Source: Mycobacterium sp. ST-F2 (GTDB lineage Bacteria > Actinomycetota > Actinomycetes > Mycobacteriales > Mycobacteriaceae). From it: DNA of 64,000 bases. The stretch covers positions 1-64,000 of the forward strand of contig NZ_JMHT01000021.1 in NCBI RefSeq assembly GCF_001905655.1, given 5' to 3'. The first letter of the stretch is position 1. Each line of letters starts with the position of its first letter. The notes under the pieces are model-generated. The model had not been told where the DNA came from. It did not search any database and saw only the letters and a list, made by a program, of their open reading frames with translations. Of the stretch, positions 1-9,345 are shown in pieces. Made by a program: the position numbers and the translations under genes.

Positions 1-141
1 CAACAAACCCGACTCTAATTCCGGGTGGACTCAGAATCGGGGACTCGCCATCGACGCTCCGCGCGACCCGGGCGAGCAGGAGCGCTGCCGCGACCAGCTC
101 GTGCGTCCCCCAGGGCGCTGCGTCGCTCTCGTGAACGATCC

Positions 142-1080
142 TTAATGTCCGACTACGACGCGCCCCGCGGCGACCCGTGCTTGCCATGTATCCAGCACGA
201 ACTCCGCAACTGTAACGGTCGCGTTCAAAGCCAGCCTCGCGTGTCGCGTCAGCGCGACGCTTCGTTTTGATTGGCCATGGCCGATTCCGAGCTCGTTACG
301 CAGTTCTGCAAGTGACTGGATTGTGGTGACGAGTGTGCGAAGAATCTGTTGCGCGGATTCACTGCCCTTAGCACTTCCGGGAACCGAATCTGCTTTCAGC
401 TCAAGTAGATCCGCGACATGCCGATACAGCTGCGGAATGTCGTCGCGCGCGCCGTAGGTGACCGCAGATCGATCGAGGATGATCCTGAACAGGCTCTCAA
501 CAAGGTTCTTGGACGACGAGATCGCAGCCGCCGGATCAGAGGCCAGACTGTCACGAATACGCGCGAGGTGTTCTTCCAGCACTTCCGGATCGGGCACAAG
601 TTCGCGCTCATCTAGGCGAAGGTCCGGGTTCGAGCCATGGAAGGAGTCGCGGCGCCGCCATCCGTAGACAGCATGGCCGCTGATCCAGTCGGCCGGGTAG
701 AGCTCATAGCCATCTCTGGCGAGCGCTTCGTTGAAAGACTTGAGAAGTTTGCCGACTTCCTCTTCATCGGGTCTCACCAGCGGGTGCAGCATCTCAGCAA
801 GGAACTGGAGAACGAGTTCGTCATCACCGTGTTGCAACCCAAAGCGACTGTCGGTGAATATCCAGTCGTCCGGCCAGTCTTCAGGGTTGTTGACCCGATG
901 CTGCCGGATGTCGCCAACGGCGGACTTGTATCTCGAATCAGTGCTCGGCATTGAATCCAAGTCGTAGATCCGCGCCAAGAAGTCGGGCTCTTCCAGCCGT
1001 CCTTCCCACAGCACCTTCGACAGAGTGATGGTGTCGAAAATCCTGCGGCGCGTGACTTGGGTGATGAGCTTCGTTGACAC
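142..1080 (-). CDS. AbiJ-type abortive infection protein
   Basis: A 312-residue protein that I recognise as an abortive-infection family member. The N-terminal 150 residues match the AbiJ N-terminal domain 3 pattern: an ITQVTRRRIFD opening, then WEGRLEEPDFLARIYDL, SRYKSAVGDIRQHRVNN, a WIFTDSRF block and a LHPLVRPD block. The C-terminal part, about residues 190-300, resembles the Abi_C domain, with SSKNLVESLFR and a RNELGIGHG motif. Abi proteins block phage multiplication by harming the infected cell; here that role is family knowledge only. The GTG start at 1080 has a strong AAAGGAG ribosome binding site. The gene lies just downstream of tRNA-Leu on the same strand, a common insertion place for defence genes. 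No second component is visible before the window edge. Confidence 0.75.
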   Translation of the reverse strand: MSTKLITQVTRRRIFDTITLSKVLWEGRLEEPDFLARIYDLDSMPSTDSRYKSAVGDIRQHRVNNPEDWPDDWIFTDSRFGLQHGDDELVLQFLAEMLHPLVRPDEEEVGKLLKSFNEALARDGYELYPADWISGHAVYGWRRRDSFHGSNPDLRLDERELVPDPEVLEEHLARIRDSLASDPAAAISSSKNLVESLFRIILDRSAVTYGARDDIPQLYRHVADLLELKADSVPGSAKGSESAQQILRTLVTTIQSLAELRNELGIGHGQSKRSVALTRHARLALNATVTVAEFVLDTWQARVAAGRVVVGH

Positions 1081-1211
1081 GCCCTACAACTCCTTTGAAG
1101 CCCCGGCCCCGGTTAGATCGCGTTTCGCTTCAACAATTATGGGGACTTAGGCGACACAATCCCCGACCCGATTGAAACGCGCACCTGCGGCCAGCCTGCC
1201 CACCAAACACA

Positions 1212-1243
1212 AAGGTCACGAACTCTTCTGAGTTCGTGACCTT
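1212..1243 (-). terminator. intrinsic terminator after tRNA-Leu
   Basis: A perfect 14-bp inverted repeat (1212-1225 and 1230-1243) with a 4-nt loop. On the minus strand it is followed by a T-rich run, so it should end the tRNA-Leu transcript before the AbiJ gene. The stem is perfect and may also work in the other direction. Confidence 0.8.
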
Positions 1244-1274
1244 AATGCCGGCAGTTCGTAGAACTGCTGTTGAG

Positions 1275-1357
1275 TGGGCGAAGGGGGACTTGAACCCCCA
1301 CGTCCCGAAGGACACTGGCACCTGAAGCCAGCGCGTCTGCCATTCCGCCACTCGCCC
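1275..1357 (-). tRNA. leuT: tRNA-Leu(CAG)
   Basis: A class II tRNA of 83 nt with a GGGCGAG acceptor strand, a long variable arm (TGTCCTTCGGGACG) and the T-loop GTTCAAGTC. The anticodon is CAG within GCTTCAGGT. The CCA end is not encoded. Mtb has the same tRNA beside fhaA. Confidence 0.95.
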
Positions 1358-1647
1358 CAAACAACTGGGAGAGAGTATCACCACCCCCACCCCCGGCTCC
1401 AAATCCGCCGTTGACCAGCACCTTCTGGACAACCAAACCGCAGCGCCGAAGGTGCCCGCAGATCGCGACACCTCGCCCGATCTCGCTCCCGATGCGCCCC
1501 GACCACCTCCTGACCAGCGGCTTTCGAATTCTCACGATTCTGTTGGTCACGTATTACAAGGTCAGGCCGATACCATGCGTAACAGTGGTGTCCGCGGTTA
1601 TCGCGCACATCACATCTGGACATCGAGACGAGGCGAGGCAGGAGTAC

Positions 1648-3084
1648 ATGGGTCTGGTCGACCGGATCGAGCGCAAGCTCGAAACCACGGTCGGAGACGC
1701 TTTTGCCCGCGTCTTCGGGGGGTCGATCGCACCCCCGGAAGTCGAGGCCGCATTACAGCGGGAAGCCGAATCCGGTGCCCACGATGTCGGCGGCGGTCGT
1801 ATTTTGGCACCGAACGAATACGTCATTACGCTCAGTTACACCGATTTCGAGAAGGTGAACGCCGATCCTGACCTCACACCCAGTGCTTTTGCCAAACACC
1901 TCGAGGGATTCGTCCATGAGCGGGGATGGCAAACGTATGGTGAGGTGGTCGTCAGGTTTGAGCCGTCACCTGGCCTTCATACCGGCCAATTCCGCGCCCA
2001 CGGCGCGGTCAACCCCGACTCAACCGCCGGGCCACCGCGGCCGGCACCCAGCGACCGCGTGCACACCGCAGAACCAGGAGTACCAACGATGACTGACAAC
2101 CCGACCCACCGCCCCGGCCAGGGACAGGGCCAGCCAGGCGACGAGTACGACTACGGACGGCAGCCCGACGAGCAGCAGCGCGGTCAGCAGTACCCGCAGG
2201 ACCCGAACCAGGGCGGCTACCCGCAGCAGGGTTATGGCCAGCAGGGCGGCTACGGGCAGCCTCACCAGGGTGGTTACGGCCAGCAGGGCGGCTACGGACA
2301 GCAGGGGGACCAGGCCGGTTATGGCGCGGGCCCGTCCGGATACGGCCAGGGCGGCTACGGCAGCCCCCAGGGTGGTCCTCCCGGACCGCCGCCCGTCGGT
2401 GCTCCGCAGGGTGGCTACGGCCAGCCCCAGCAGGGCGGTTACGGCCAGCCCGACCAGGGGTACGGCGGCCAGCAGGGCGGTTACAGCCAGCCCCAGCAGG
2501 GCGGCGGTTACGGCCAGCCCGACCAGGGGTACGGGCAGCCCCAGCAGAACTACGGACAGCCGAGCTACGGCCAGCCTTCCGGCCAGGGCGGCTACGGCGA
2601 GCAGAACTACGGTCAGCCCCAGCAGCCGAGCTACGGCCAGCCCGACCAGGGCTACGGCCAGCCCGCTGATCAGGGTTACGGCCAGCCCCCGGCCCAGGGT
2701 GGCTATGGCGACCCGGGTTACGGCGGCGCAGGTGCCGGCTACGCCGAGCCCGACTACGGACAGCAGGGCGGCTACGGCGGTGGCTACGGTGCCGTCGGTG
2801 CGAACGTGACGCTGCAGCTCGACGACGGCAGCGGCCGCACCTACCAGCTGCGCGAAGGCGCGAACGTCATCGGCCGCGGCCAGGACGCGCAGTTCCGCCT
2901 GCCCGACACCGGTGTCTCGCGCCGGCACCTCGAGATCCGCTGGGACGGCCACACCGCGCTGCTCTCGGATCTGAACTCGACCAACGGCACGACCGTCAAC
3001 AACGCCCCGGTTCAGGAGTGGCAGCTGGCCGACGGCGACGTCATCCGGGTGGGTCACTCCGAGATCGTGGTCCGCGTTCACTGA
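1648..3084 (+). CDS. fhaA: FHA-domain protein FhaA (Rv0020c homologue)
   Basis: FhaA reads threonine phosphorylation by PknA/PknB and binds the phosphorylated pseudokinase domain of MurJ, limiting peptidoglycan precursor export at pole and septum (family knowledge). The 478-residue product has three parts. Residues 1-125 form the conserved FhaA N-terminal domain (DUF3662; [24 protein letters not shown]). Residues 145-380 are low complexity, rich in G, Q, Y and P (repeated GYGQP and GGYGQ units). Residues 387-478 are an FHA domain with [19 protein letters not shown] and NSTNGT, the phosphopeptide-binding residues. I chose ATG 1648 because of the GAGGCAGGAG site upstream and agreement with Mtb FhaA; the frame stays open further upstream. 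It heads the phosphosignalling and cell-wall operon after a 124-nt gap to fhaB. Confidence 0.95.
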   Translation: MGLVDRIERKLETTVGDAFARVFGGSIAPPEVEAALQREAESGAHDVGGGRILAPNEYVITLSYTDFEKVNADPDLTPSAFAKHLEGFVHERGWQTYGEVVVRFEPSPGLHTGQFRAHGAVNPDSTAGPPRPAPSDRVHTAEPGVPTMTDNPTHRPGQGQGQPGDEYDYGRQPDEQQRGQQYPQDPNQGGYPQQGYGQQGGYGQPHQGGYGQQGGYGQQGDQAGYGAGPSGYGQGGYGSPQGGPPGPPPVGAPQGGYGQPQQGGYGQPDQGYGGQQGGYSQPQQGGGYGQPDQGYGQPQQNYGQPSYGQPSGQGGYGEQNYGQPQQPSYGQPDQGYGQPADQGYGQPPAQGGYGDPGYGGAGAGYAEPDYGQQGGYGGGYGAVGANVTLQLDDGSGRTYQLREGANVIGRGQDAQFRLPDTGVSRRHLEIRWDGHTALLSDLNSTNGTTVNNAPVQEWQLADGDVIRVGHSEIVVRVH

Positions 3085-3208
3085 ACCCGGTTTCCGTCAC
3101 CGGCCGGATGATCTTCGCACCGGCCGGTGACCGCCAAAGTATCGTGACGATGCCGACGGCTACCGGGCACCGGGCCCAGCCTCGACGCGGCAACGGAGAG
3201 GACGTCGG

Positions 3209-3676
3209 ATGCAGGGGTTAGTTCTGCAGCTGACGCGGGTCGGTTTCCTTCTGTTGCTCTGGCTCTTCATCTGGTCGGTGCTGCGCGTACTGCGCACCGA
3301 CATCTACGCACCCACCGGAGCCGTCATGGTGCGGCGCGGTCTGGCGTTCCGGGGCACCCTGCTGCCCAACCGGGACCGACGCCGGTACGCGCGCCAGTTG
3401 GTGGTGACCGAAGGCGCCCTCGCCGGCACCCGGATCACCCTGACCAGCCAGCCCGTTCTGATCGGCCGGGCCGACGACTCCACGCTGGTGCTCACCGACG
3501 ACTACGCCTCGACACGGCACGCCCGGCTGTCGCCGAGAGGCTCCGAGTGGTACGTCGAAGACCTAGGATCGACCAACGGTACATACCTGGACAGGGCGAA
3601 AGTGACGACGGCGGTAAGGGTTCCAATGGGAACGCCGGTTCGAATCGGCAAGACGGTAATTGAGCTGCGCCCGTGA
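3209..3676 (+). CDS. fhaB: FHA-domain membrane protein FhaB (FipA)
   Basis: A 155-residue protein, the same length as Mtb Rv0019c and nearly collinear with it. One membrane helix lies at about residues 8-27, followed by a cytosolic linker and a C-terminal FHA domain from about residue 72 (LIGRADDSTLVL, STRHARLS, LGSTNGTYLD). In mycobacteria it is a PknA substrate and PknB interactor, and links FtsZ to FtsQ under oxidative stress (family knowledge). Its stop overlaps the pstP start by 4 nt (GTGA), so translation is probably coupled. Confidence 0.95.
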   Translation: MQGLVLQLTRVGFLLLLWLFIWSVLRVLRTDIYAPTGAVMVRRGLAFRGTLLPNRDRRRYARQLVVTEGALAGTRITLTSQPVLIGRADDSTLVLTDDYASTRHARLSPRGSEWYVEDLGSTNGTYLDRAKVTTAVRVPMGTPVRIGKTVIELRP

Positions 3677-5202
3677 CACTTGTACTCCGATATGCCGCGC
3701 GCAGCGACCGCGGCCTGGTCCGCGCCAACAACGAGGACTCCGTCTACGCCGGTGCCCGCCTGCTCGCCCTGGCCGACGGCATGGGCGGTCACGCCGCGGG
3801 TGAGGTCGCCTCGCAACTGGTCATCGCCGCGCTGGCGCACCTGGACGACGACGAACCTGGCGGCGACCTGCTGGCCAAGCTGAACGACGCCGTCCACGAC
3901 GGCAACGCGGCCATCGCCGCGCACGTCGAGGCCGATCCCGAGCTCGAGGGCATGGGCACGACCCTGAGCGCCATCCTGTTCGCCGGCACGCGCCTGGGCA
4001 TGGTGCACATCGGAGACTCGCGCGGCTACCTGATGCGCGACGGCGAGCTCACGCAGATCACCAAGGACGACACCTTCGTCCAGACCCTGGTCGACGACGG
4101 TCGCATCACCGCCGAGGAGGCGCACAGTCACCCGCAGCGCTCGCTGATCATGAAGGCCCTGACCGGGCATGAGGTCGAGCCGACGCTGACCATGCGCGAG
4201 GCCAAGGCCGGCGACCGCTACCTGCTGTGCTCGGACGGGCTGTCCGACCCGGTCAGCCACGAGACCATCCAGGGCGCCATGCAGATCCCGGACGTCGTGG
4301 ACTGCGCCGACCGGCTCATCGAGCTGGCCCTGCGCGGCGGCGGCCCGGACAACGTCACCGTCGTGGTGGCCGACGTCGTCGACTACGAATACGGCCAGAC
4401 CGCACCCATCCTGGCGGGCGCGGTGTCGGGTCAGGACGACGACACCCTGCCGCCCAACACCGCCGCCGGACGGGCCTCCGCCTTCAACCCGAAGCGAGCG
4501 GCAGCCGCAGCGAAAAAGCCTGTGGCACAACCTGATCCACCGGCTCGAAAGAAGCACACCCGGCGCAACCTGATCATCGGCGCCATCCTACTGATCCTGC
4601 TGCTCATCACCGGACTGGCCATCGGGCGCTATCTGATCCGGAGCAACTATTACGTCTCGGGCTACAACGGCTCGGTCTACATCATGCGCGGCGTCCCGGG
4701 CTCCCTGCTGGGGCTGCCACTACAGGAGCCCTACCTGCTGGCCTGCGTGGACACCCACTCCGAGATGACGATCATCGGCGTCGACGACACCCACCCGGGC
4801 TGCCAGCCCATGAAGGTCGCCGACCTGCGCGAGTCCGGCCGGGCCCAGGTCACCGCCGGCCTGCCGACCGGCACCGTCGACGACGCGATCCGTCAGCTCA
4901 AGGAACTCAGCCACAGCTCGCTGCTGCCGCTGTGCGCGCCGCTCGTCGTCACCCCGCCGACCCCGAGCCCCGCGCCGCCGCCGTCGCTGTCGGTGGTGCC
5001 GCAACCGCCGCGCGGTCCGGCCCCTGGTCCCGAGGCACCGAGTTCTACGACGCCTCCGGCACCCGCGCCCACAGCGGCACCGGCCCCCAACCCGTCCAGC
5101 CCCGCGCCTGCCCCGACCTCGCCTGCGGCTCCGTCCCCGACGGCCACGGCACTCCCTCCGCCACCTCAGGAGCCGGGCACTAACTGCCGGAACGCGTCAT
5201 GA
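3673..5202 (+). CDS. pstP: Ser/Thr protein phosphatase PstP (PP2C family)
   Basis: PstP dephosphorylates PknA, PknB and their substrates, including PBPs and CwlM, and opposes the kinases of this operon. The 509-residue product has a PP2C catalytic domain at residues 1-240 with the metal-binding motifs ADGMGGH, GDSRGYL, CSDGLSD and GGPDNVTVVV. One membrane helix lies at about 298-320. A proline-rich extracellular segment follows, with cysteines near both ends. The start is GTG 3673, inside the fhaB stop region. The length is close to the Mtb protein (514). Confidence 0.96.
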   Translation: MTLVLRYAARSDRGLVRANNEDSVYAGARLLALADGMGGHAAGEVASQLVIAALAHLDDDEPGGDLLAKLNDAVHDGNAAIAAHVEADPELEGMGTTLSAILFAGTRLGMVHIGDSRGYLMRDGELTQITKDDTFVQTLVDDGRITAEEAHSHPQRSLIMKALTGHEVEPTLTMREAKAGDRYLLCSDGLSDPVSHETIQGAMQIPDVVDCADRLIELALRGGGPDNVTVVVADVVDYEYGQTAPILAGAVSGQDDDTLPPNTAAGRASAFNPKRAAAAAKKPVAQPDPPARKKHTRRNLIIGAILLILLLITGLAIGRYLIRSNYYVSGYNGSVYIMRGVPGSLLGLPLQEPYLLACVDTHSEMTIIGVDDTHPGCQPMKVADLRESGRAQVTAGLPTGTVDDAIRQLKELSHSSLLPLCAPLVVTPPTPSPAPPPSLSVVPQPPRGPAPGPEAPSSTTPPAPAPTAAPAPNPSSPAPAPTSPAAPSPTATALPPPPQEPGTNCRNAS

Positions 5203-6644
5203 CGACGCCGGAGCGAGCGAAACGACGGGAAGACACTCAGCCGCAGTCTCCGGTCGCGGTCGCTCCTCCGCTGCCCAATCGGCGTAATTCCGAATTGGTC
5301 CTACTGGGCTTCGCCGCAGTGATCACGACGGTGGCGCTGCTGATCGTCGAAGCCAACCAGGAGAGCGGCCTGCGGCCGGCCCTCGCCCAGTTCACCCTCG
5401 GCTTCATCGTGCTGTTCGGCGCCGCCCATCTGGCGGTGCGCCGCTACGCGCCCTACGCCGACCCGCTGCTGCTGCCGGTGGTCGCACTGCTCAACGGCCT
5501 GGGCCTGGTGATGATCTACCGGCTGGACCTGTCGTCGCACTCCCGTCCCGCGGGCATCCTGCCGGGCGGCAACGCCAACCAGCAGATGCTGTGGACGCTG
5601 CTGGGCATCCTGGTGTTCACCGCGGTACTGATGTTCGTGCACGACCACCGGATGCTGGCTCGCTACGGCTACATCTGCGGCCTGGTCGGCCTCGTGCTGC
5701 TGGCCATCCCCGCGGTGCTGCCCGATTCGGTGGCCGAGCAGTACGGCGCCAAGATCTGGATCCGGTTGCCGGGCTTCTCCATTCAGCCCGCCGAGTTCTC
5801 CAAGATCCTGCTGCTGATCTTCTTCGCCAGCGTGCTGGTCACCAAGCGCAGCCTGTTCACCAGCGCCGGCAAGCACGTGTTCGGCATGGACCTGCCGCGG
5901 CCGCGCGACCTGGCGCCCCTGCTGGTGGCCTGGATCGGCTCCATCGGCGTCATGGTGTTCGAGAAGGACCTCGGGGCGTCGCTGCTGCTGTACGCGACGT
6001 TCCTGGTGCTGCTGTACGTCGCCACCGAGAAGCTCAGCTGGGTGGTCACCGGGCTCAGCCTGTTCTGCGTCGGCAGCCTGGTGGCGTACCAGCTCTTCGA
6101 CCACGTGCGGGTGCGCGTGCAGAACTGGCTGGACCCGTTCGCCGATCCCGACGGCGCCGGCTACCAGATGGTGCAGTCGCTGTTCAGCTTCGCCACCGGT
6201 GGCATCTTCGGCACCGGCCTGGGCAACGGCCAGCCCGGCACGGTGCCCGACGCCTCCACCGACTTCATCATCGCGGCGGTCGGTGAGGAGCTCGGCCTCG
6301 TCGGCCTGGCCGCGGTGCTGATGCTCTACACCATCGTCATCATCCGGGGGCTGCGCACCGCCATCGCGGTGCGCGACAGCTTCGGCAAGCTGCTGGCCGC
6401 CGGCCTGTCGGGCGCGCTGGCGCTGCAGCTGTTCATCGTCGTCGGCGGAGTCACCAAACTGATCCCGCAGACGGGCCTGACCACCCCCTGGATGTCCTAC
6501 GGCGGCTCGTCACTGCTGTCCAACTATGTGCTGCTGGCCCTGCTGCTGCGGGTCTCGCACGTCGCGCGCCGTCCGCTGACCACTCGCGGCCCCAACCAAG
6601 CGCCGATCGCGGCGGCCAGCACCGAGGTGATCGAGAAGCAATGA
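5199..6644 (+). CDS. rodA: SEDS peptidoglycan glycosyltransferase RodA
   Basis: RodA polymerises lipid II into glycan strands for elongation, working with the class B penicillin-binding protein encoded next to it. The 481-residue product has many hydrophobic helices and SEDS-family hallmarks: GLVMIYRLD, the FSIQPAEFSK loop, a long EKDLGASLLLY segment, and near the C-terminus GEELGLVGL and TTPWMSYGGSSL. The N-terminal 30 residues are hydrophilic. It overlaps pstP by ATGA and pbpA by ATGA. Confidence 0.95.
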   Translation: MTTPERAKRREDTQPQSPVAVAPPLPNRRNSELVLLGFAAVITTVALLIVEANQESGLRPALAQFTLGFIVLFGAAHLAVRRYAPYADPLLLPVVALLNGLGLVMIYRLDLSSHSRPAGILPGGNANQQMLWTLLGILVFTAVLMFVHDHRMLARYGYICGLVGLVLLAIPAVLPDSVAEQYGAKIWIRLPGFSIQPAEFSKILLLIFFASVLVTKRSLFTSAGKHVFGMDLPRPRDLAPLLVAWIGSIGVMVFEKDLGASLLLYATFLVLLYVATEKLSWVVTGLSLFCVGSLVAYQLFDHVRVRVQNWLDPFADPDGAGYQMVQSLFSFATGGIFGTGLGNGQPGTVPDASTDFIIAAVGEELGLVGLAAVLMLYTIVIIRGLRTAIAVRDSFGKLLAAGLSGALALQLFIVVGGVTKLIPQTGLTTPWMSYGGSSLLSNYVLLALLLRVSHVARRPLTTRGPNQAPIAAASTEVIEKQ

Positions 6645-8119
6645 ACACCTCCCTTCGTCGCCTCTCCGGGCTGGTGATGGCACTGGTCGTGCTGTTGCTG
6701 CTCAACGCCACCACCACGCAGGTGTTCGCCGCCGACAGCCTGCGCGCCGATCCCCGCAACCAGCGCGTGCTCCTCGACGAGTACTCGCGCCAGCGCGGCC
6801 AGATCACGGCCAGCGGCCAGCTGCTGGCGTACTCGATGCCGACCAACGGCCGGTTCCGCTACCTGCGCATCTACCCGAACCCGCTGGTCTACGCGCCGGT
6901 GACCGGCTTCTACTCGCTGCAGTACTCGAGCACCGGCCTCGAGCGCGCCGAGGACAGCATCCTCAACGGCTCCGACGAGCGGCTGTTCGGCAACCGCATC
7001 GCGGACTTCTTCACGGGCCGCGATCCGCGCGGCGGCAACGTCGACACGACGATCGTGCCGCGCGTGCAGCAGGCCGCGTGGGACGCCATGCAGCAGGGCT
7101 GCGGCGGCAACCCGTGCAAGGGCTCGGTGGTCGCGCTGGATCCGTCCACCGGCAAGATTCTGGCCATGGTGTCGTCCCCGTCGTACGACCCCAATCTGCT
7201 GGCCTCGCACGAGGGCGAGAGGCAGTCCGCCGCCTGGCAGGCGCTGCGCGACAATCCCGACTCGCCCCTGCAGAACCGGGCGATCTCCGAGACCTACCCG
7301 CCGGGGTCGACGTTCAAGGTGCTGACCACCGCAGCGGCGCTGCAGGCCGGTGCCACCCCCGACACGCAGCTGACCTCGGCGGCGCGAATCACGTTGCCGG
7401 ACAGCACCGCAACGCTGGAGAACTACGGCGGCGCGGCGTGCGGCGGGGGCCCGACGGTCTCCCTGCGCGAGGCGTTCGCCAAGTCCTGCAACACCGCCTT
7501 CGTCGAACTGGGTCTGCACAACGGCGCCGACGCGATGCGCACCATGGCCAAGCAGTTCGGCCTGGACACGCCGCCGCCGTCGATCCCGCTGCAGGTCGCC
7601 GAATCGACCGTCGGCCCGATCTCCGACGCCCCGGCCCTGGGTATCTCCAGCATCGGCCAGAAGGACGTCGCCCTGACCCCGCTGCAGAACGCGATGATCG
7701 CCGCGACCATCGCCAACCGCGGCGTCACCATGGCCCCTTACCTGGTCGACGACCTCAAGGGACCTGACCTCCGCAACATCGCGGCTACCTCACCGCACGA
7801 ACAGCGGCGGGCCATCTCATCCCAGGTCGCAGCTACACTTACGGATCTGATGGTCGGCGCCGAGCAGGTGACGCAGCAGAAGGGAGCCATAGCCGGCGTG
7901 CAGATCGCATCAAAGACGGGCACCGCCGAACACGGCACCGATCCGCGCAACACCCCACCGCACGCGTGGTACATCGCTTTTGCACCGGCGAAATCCCCGA
8001 AGGTGGCCGTCGCAGTCCTAGTGGAGAATGGTGGGGACCGTTTGTCCGCAACCGGCGGTGCGCTGGCCGCACCCATCGGGCGGGCCACCATCGCCGCGGC
8101 GCTACGGGAGGGATCATGA
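6641..8119 (+). CDS. pbpA: class B penicillin-binding protein PbpA
   Basis: A transpeptidase that crosslinks new peptidoglycan, paired with RodA. The 492-residue product has one N-terminal membrane anchor (about 9-30), a dimerisation region and a transpeptidase domain. The active-site serine lies in PGSTFK (Ser223), the second motif is SCN, and the third is KTGTAEH (Lys425). In mycobacteria PbpA is phosphorylated by PknB and dephosphorylated by PstP, which fits its place in the operon. The ATG overlaps the rodA stop by 4 nt. Confidence 0.95.
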   Translation: MNTSLRRLSGLVMALVVLLLLNATTTQVFAADSLRADPRNQRVLLDEYSRQRGQITASGQLLAYSMPTNGRFRYLRIYPNPLVYAPVTGFYSLQYSSTGLERAEDSILNGSDERLFGNRIADFFTGRDPRGGNVDTTIVPRVQQAAWDAMQQGCGGNPCKGSVVALDPSTGKILAMVSSPSYDPNLLASHEGERQSAAWQALRDNPDSPLQNRAISETYPPGSTFKVLTTAAALQAGATPDTQLTSAARITLPDSTATLENYGGAACGGGPTVSLREAFAKSCNTAFVELGLHNGADAMRTMAKQFGLDTPPPSIPLQVAESTVGPISDAPALGISSIGQKDVALTPLQNAMIAATIANRGVTMAPYLVDDLKGPDLRNIAATSPHEQRRAISSQVAATLTDLMVGAEQVTQQKGAIAGVQIASKTGTAEHGTDPRNTPPHAWYIAFAPAKSPKVAVAVLVENGGDRLSATGGALAAPIGRATIAAALREGS

Positions 8120-9345
8120 GCGCGCGCGTCGGAGTCACGCTCTCCGGCCGCTATCGACTTCAGCGACTCATCGCCACAGGTGGCATGGGTCAGGTCTGGG
8201 AGGGCGTCGACAGCAGGCTCGGCCGACAGGTCGCCATCAAGGTGCTCAAGGCCGAGTACTCGACCGACCCGGAATTCGTCGAGCGGTTCCGCGCCGAGGC
8301 GCGCACGGTCGCCATGCTGAACCACCCCGGTATCGCCAGCGTCTACGACTACGGCGAGACCGAGCTCGATGACACCGGACGCACCGCGTACCTGGTGATG
8401 GAGCTGGTCAACGGCGAGCCGCTGAACTCCGTGATCAAGCGGACCGGACGGCTGTCGCTGCGGCACTCGCTGGACATGCTGGAGCAGACGGGCCGGGCCC
8501 TGCAGGTCGCGCACAGCGCCGGCCTGGTGCACCGCGACGTCAAGCCCGGCAACATCATGATCACCCCCACCGGCCAGGTGAAGCTGACCGACTTCGGTAT
8601 CGCCAAGGCCGTCGACGCAGCCCCGGTCACCCAGACCGGCATGGTGATGGGCACCGCGCAGTACATCGCGCCCGAACAGGCCCTGGGCCACGACGCGACC
8701 GCGGCCAGCGACGTCTACTCGCTCGGTGTGGTCGGCTACGAGTCCGTGTCGGGCCGTCGCCCCTTCACCGGCGACGGGGCCCTGACCGTCGCGATGAAGC
8801 ACATCAAGGAAGCGCCGCCACCGCTGCCGGCCGACCTGCCGCCGAACGTCCGGGAGCTGATCGAGATCAGCCTCGCCAAGGACGCCATCCACCGCTACCG
8901 CAGCGGCGGCCCGTTCGCCGACGCCGTCGCCGCGGTCCGGGCCGGACGCCGTCCCCCGCGGCCCAACCAGGCCCCGACCATCGGACGGGCCGCTCCCGCG
9001 GCGATTCCGTCGAGCACACAGGCACGGGCTGCCATCGAGCCCGCCCGACCCGCACCGGCCGCACCCCGGCCCCGGCCGGCCACCGGCAGCCACCGGCCGT
9101 CGCCGCCGGCCCGACGTACGTTCTCTCCCGGACAGCGCGCGCTGCTGTGGGCTGCGGGTGTGCTCGGGGCGCTGGCTATCGTCATCGCGATCCTGATCGT
9201 GCTCAACGCGCAGGACCGCCAGGACCAGAAGAACCAGCAGCAGTCGACGGTCACCAACACCATCACCGAGACCACCAAGACGCCGGGCGCACCGACGGGC
9301 CAGTCGCTTCGTCTCCCGGATCTGTCAGGACCGTCCATCTCATGA
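8116..9345 (+). CDS. pknA: Ser/Thr protein kinase PknA
   Basis: A membrane kinase controlling cell shape and division. The product is 409 residues. The kinase domain covers about 10-270: glycine loop [12 protein letters not shown]-binding Lys42 in VAIKVLK, catalytic [13 protein letters not shown], and activation loop [17 protein letters not shown] with the phospho-threonine positions kept. A basic, Pro/Ala-rich juxtamembrane linker (about 275-335) leads to one membrane helix (about 336-357) and a short extracellular tail. No PASTA domain is present, as expected for PknA. Start ATG 8116 overlaps the pbpA stop. Confidence 0.96.
   Translation: MSARVGVTLSGRYRLQRLIATGGMGQVWEGVDSRLGRQVAIKVLKAEYSTDPEFVERFRAEARTVAMLNHPGIASVYDYGETELDDTGRTAYLVMELVNGEPLNSVIKRTGRLSLRHSLDMLEQTGRALQVAHSAGLVHRDVKPGNIMITPTGQVKLTDFGIAKAVDAAPVTQTGMVMGTAQYIAPEQALGHDATAASDVYSLGVVGYESVSGRRPFTGDGALTVAMKHIKEAPPPLPADLPPNVRELIEISLAKDAIHRYRSGGPFADAVAAVRAGRRPPRPNQAPTIGRAAPAAIPSSTQARAAIEPARPAPAAPRPRPATGSHRPSPPARRTFSPGQRALLWAAGVLGALAIVIAILIVLNAQDRQDQKNQQQSTVTNTITETTKTPGAPTGQSLRLPDLSGPSIS

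Noticed and set aside
25..270. Small plus-strand frame at the left edge
   Set aside because: Overlaps the 3' end of the AbiJ gene and has Arg/Pro/Ala shadow composition.
2160..2790. Regular short repeats that resemble a CRISPR array
   Set aside because: The units are in frame with fhaA, variable in length and encode GYGQP; there are no spacers.
2020..3081. A 353-codon open frame antisense to fhaA
   Set aside because: Val/Ala/Leu-rich text produced by reading the Gly-Gln-Tyr repeats backwards; no start signal.
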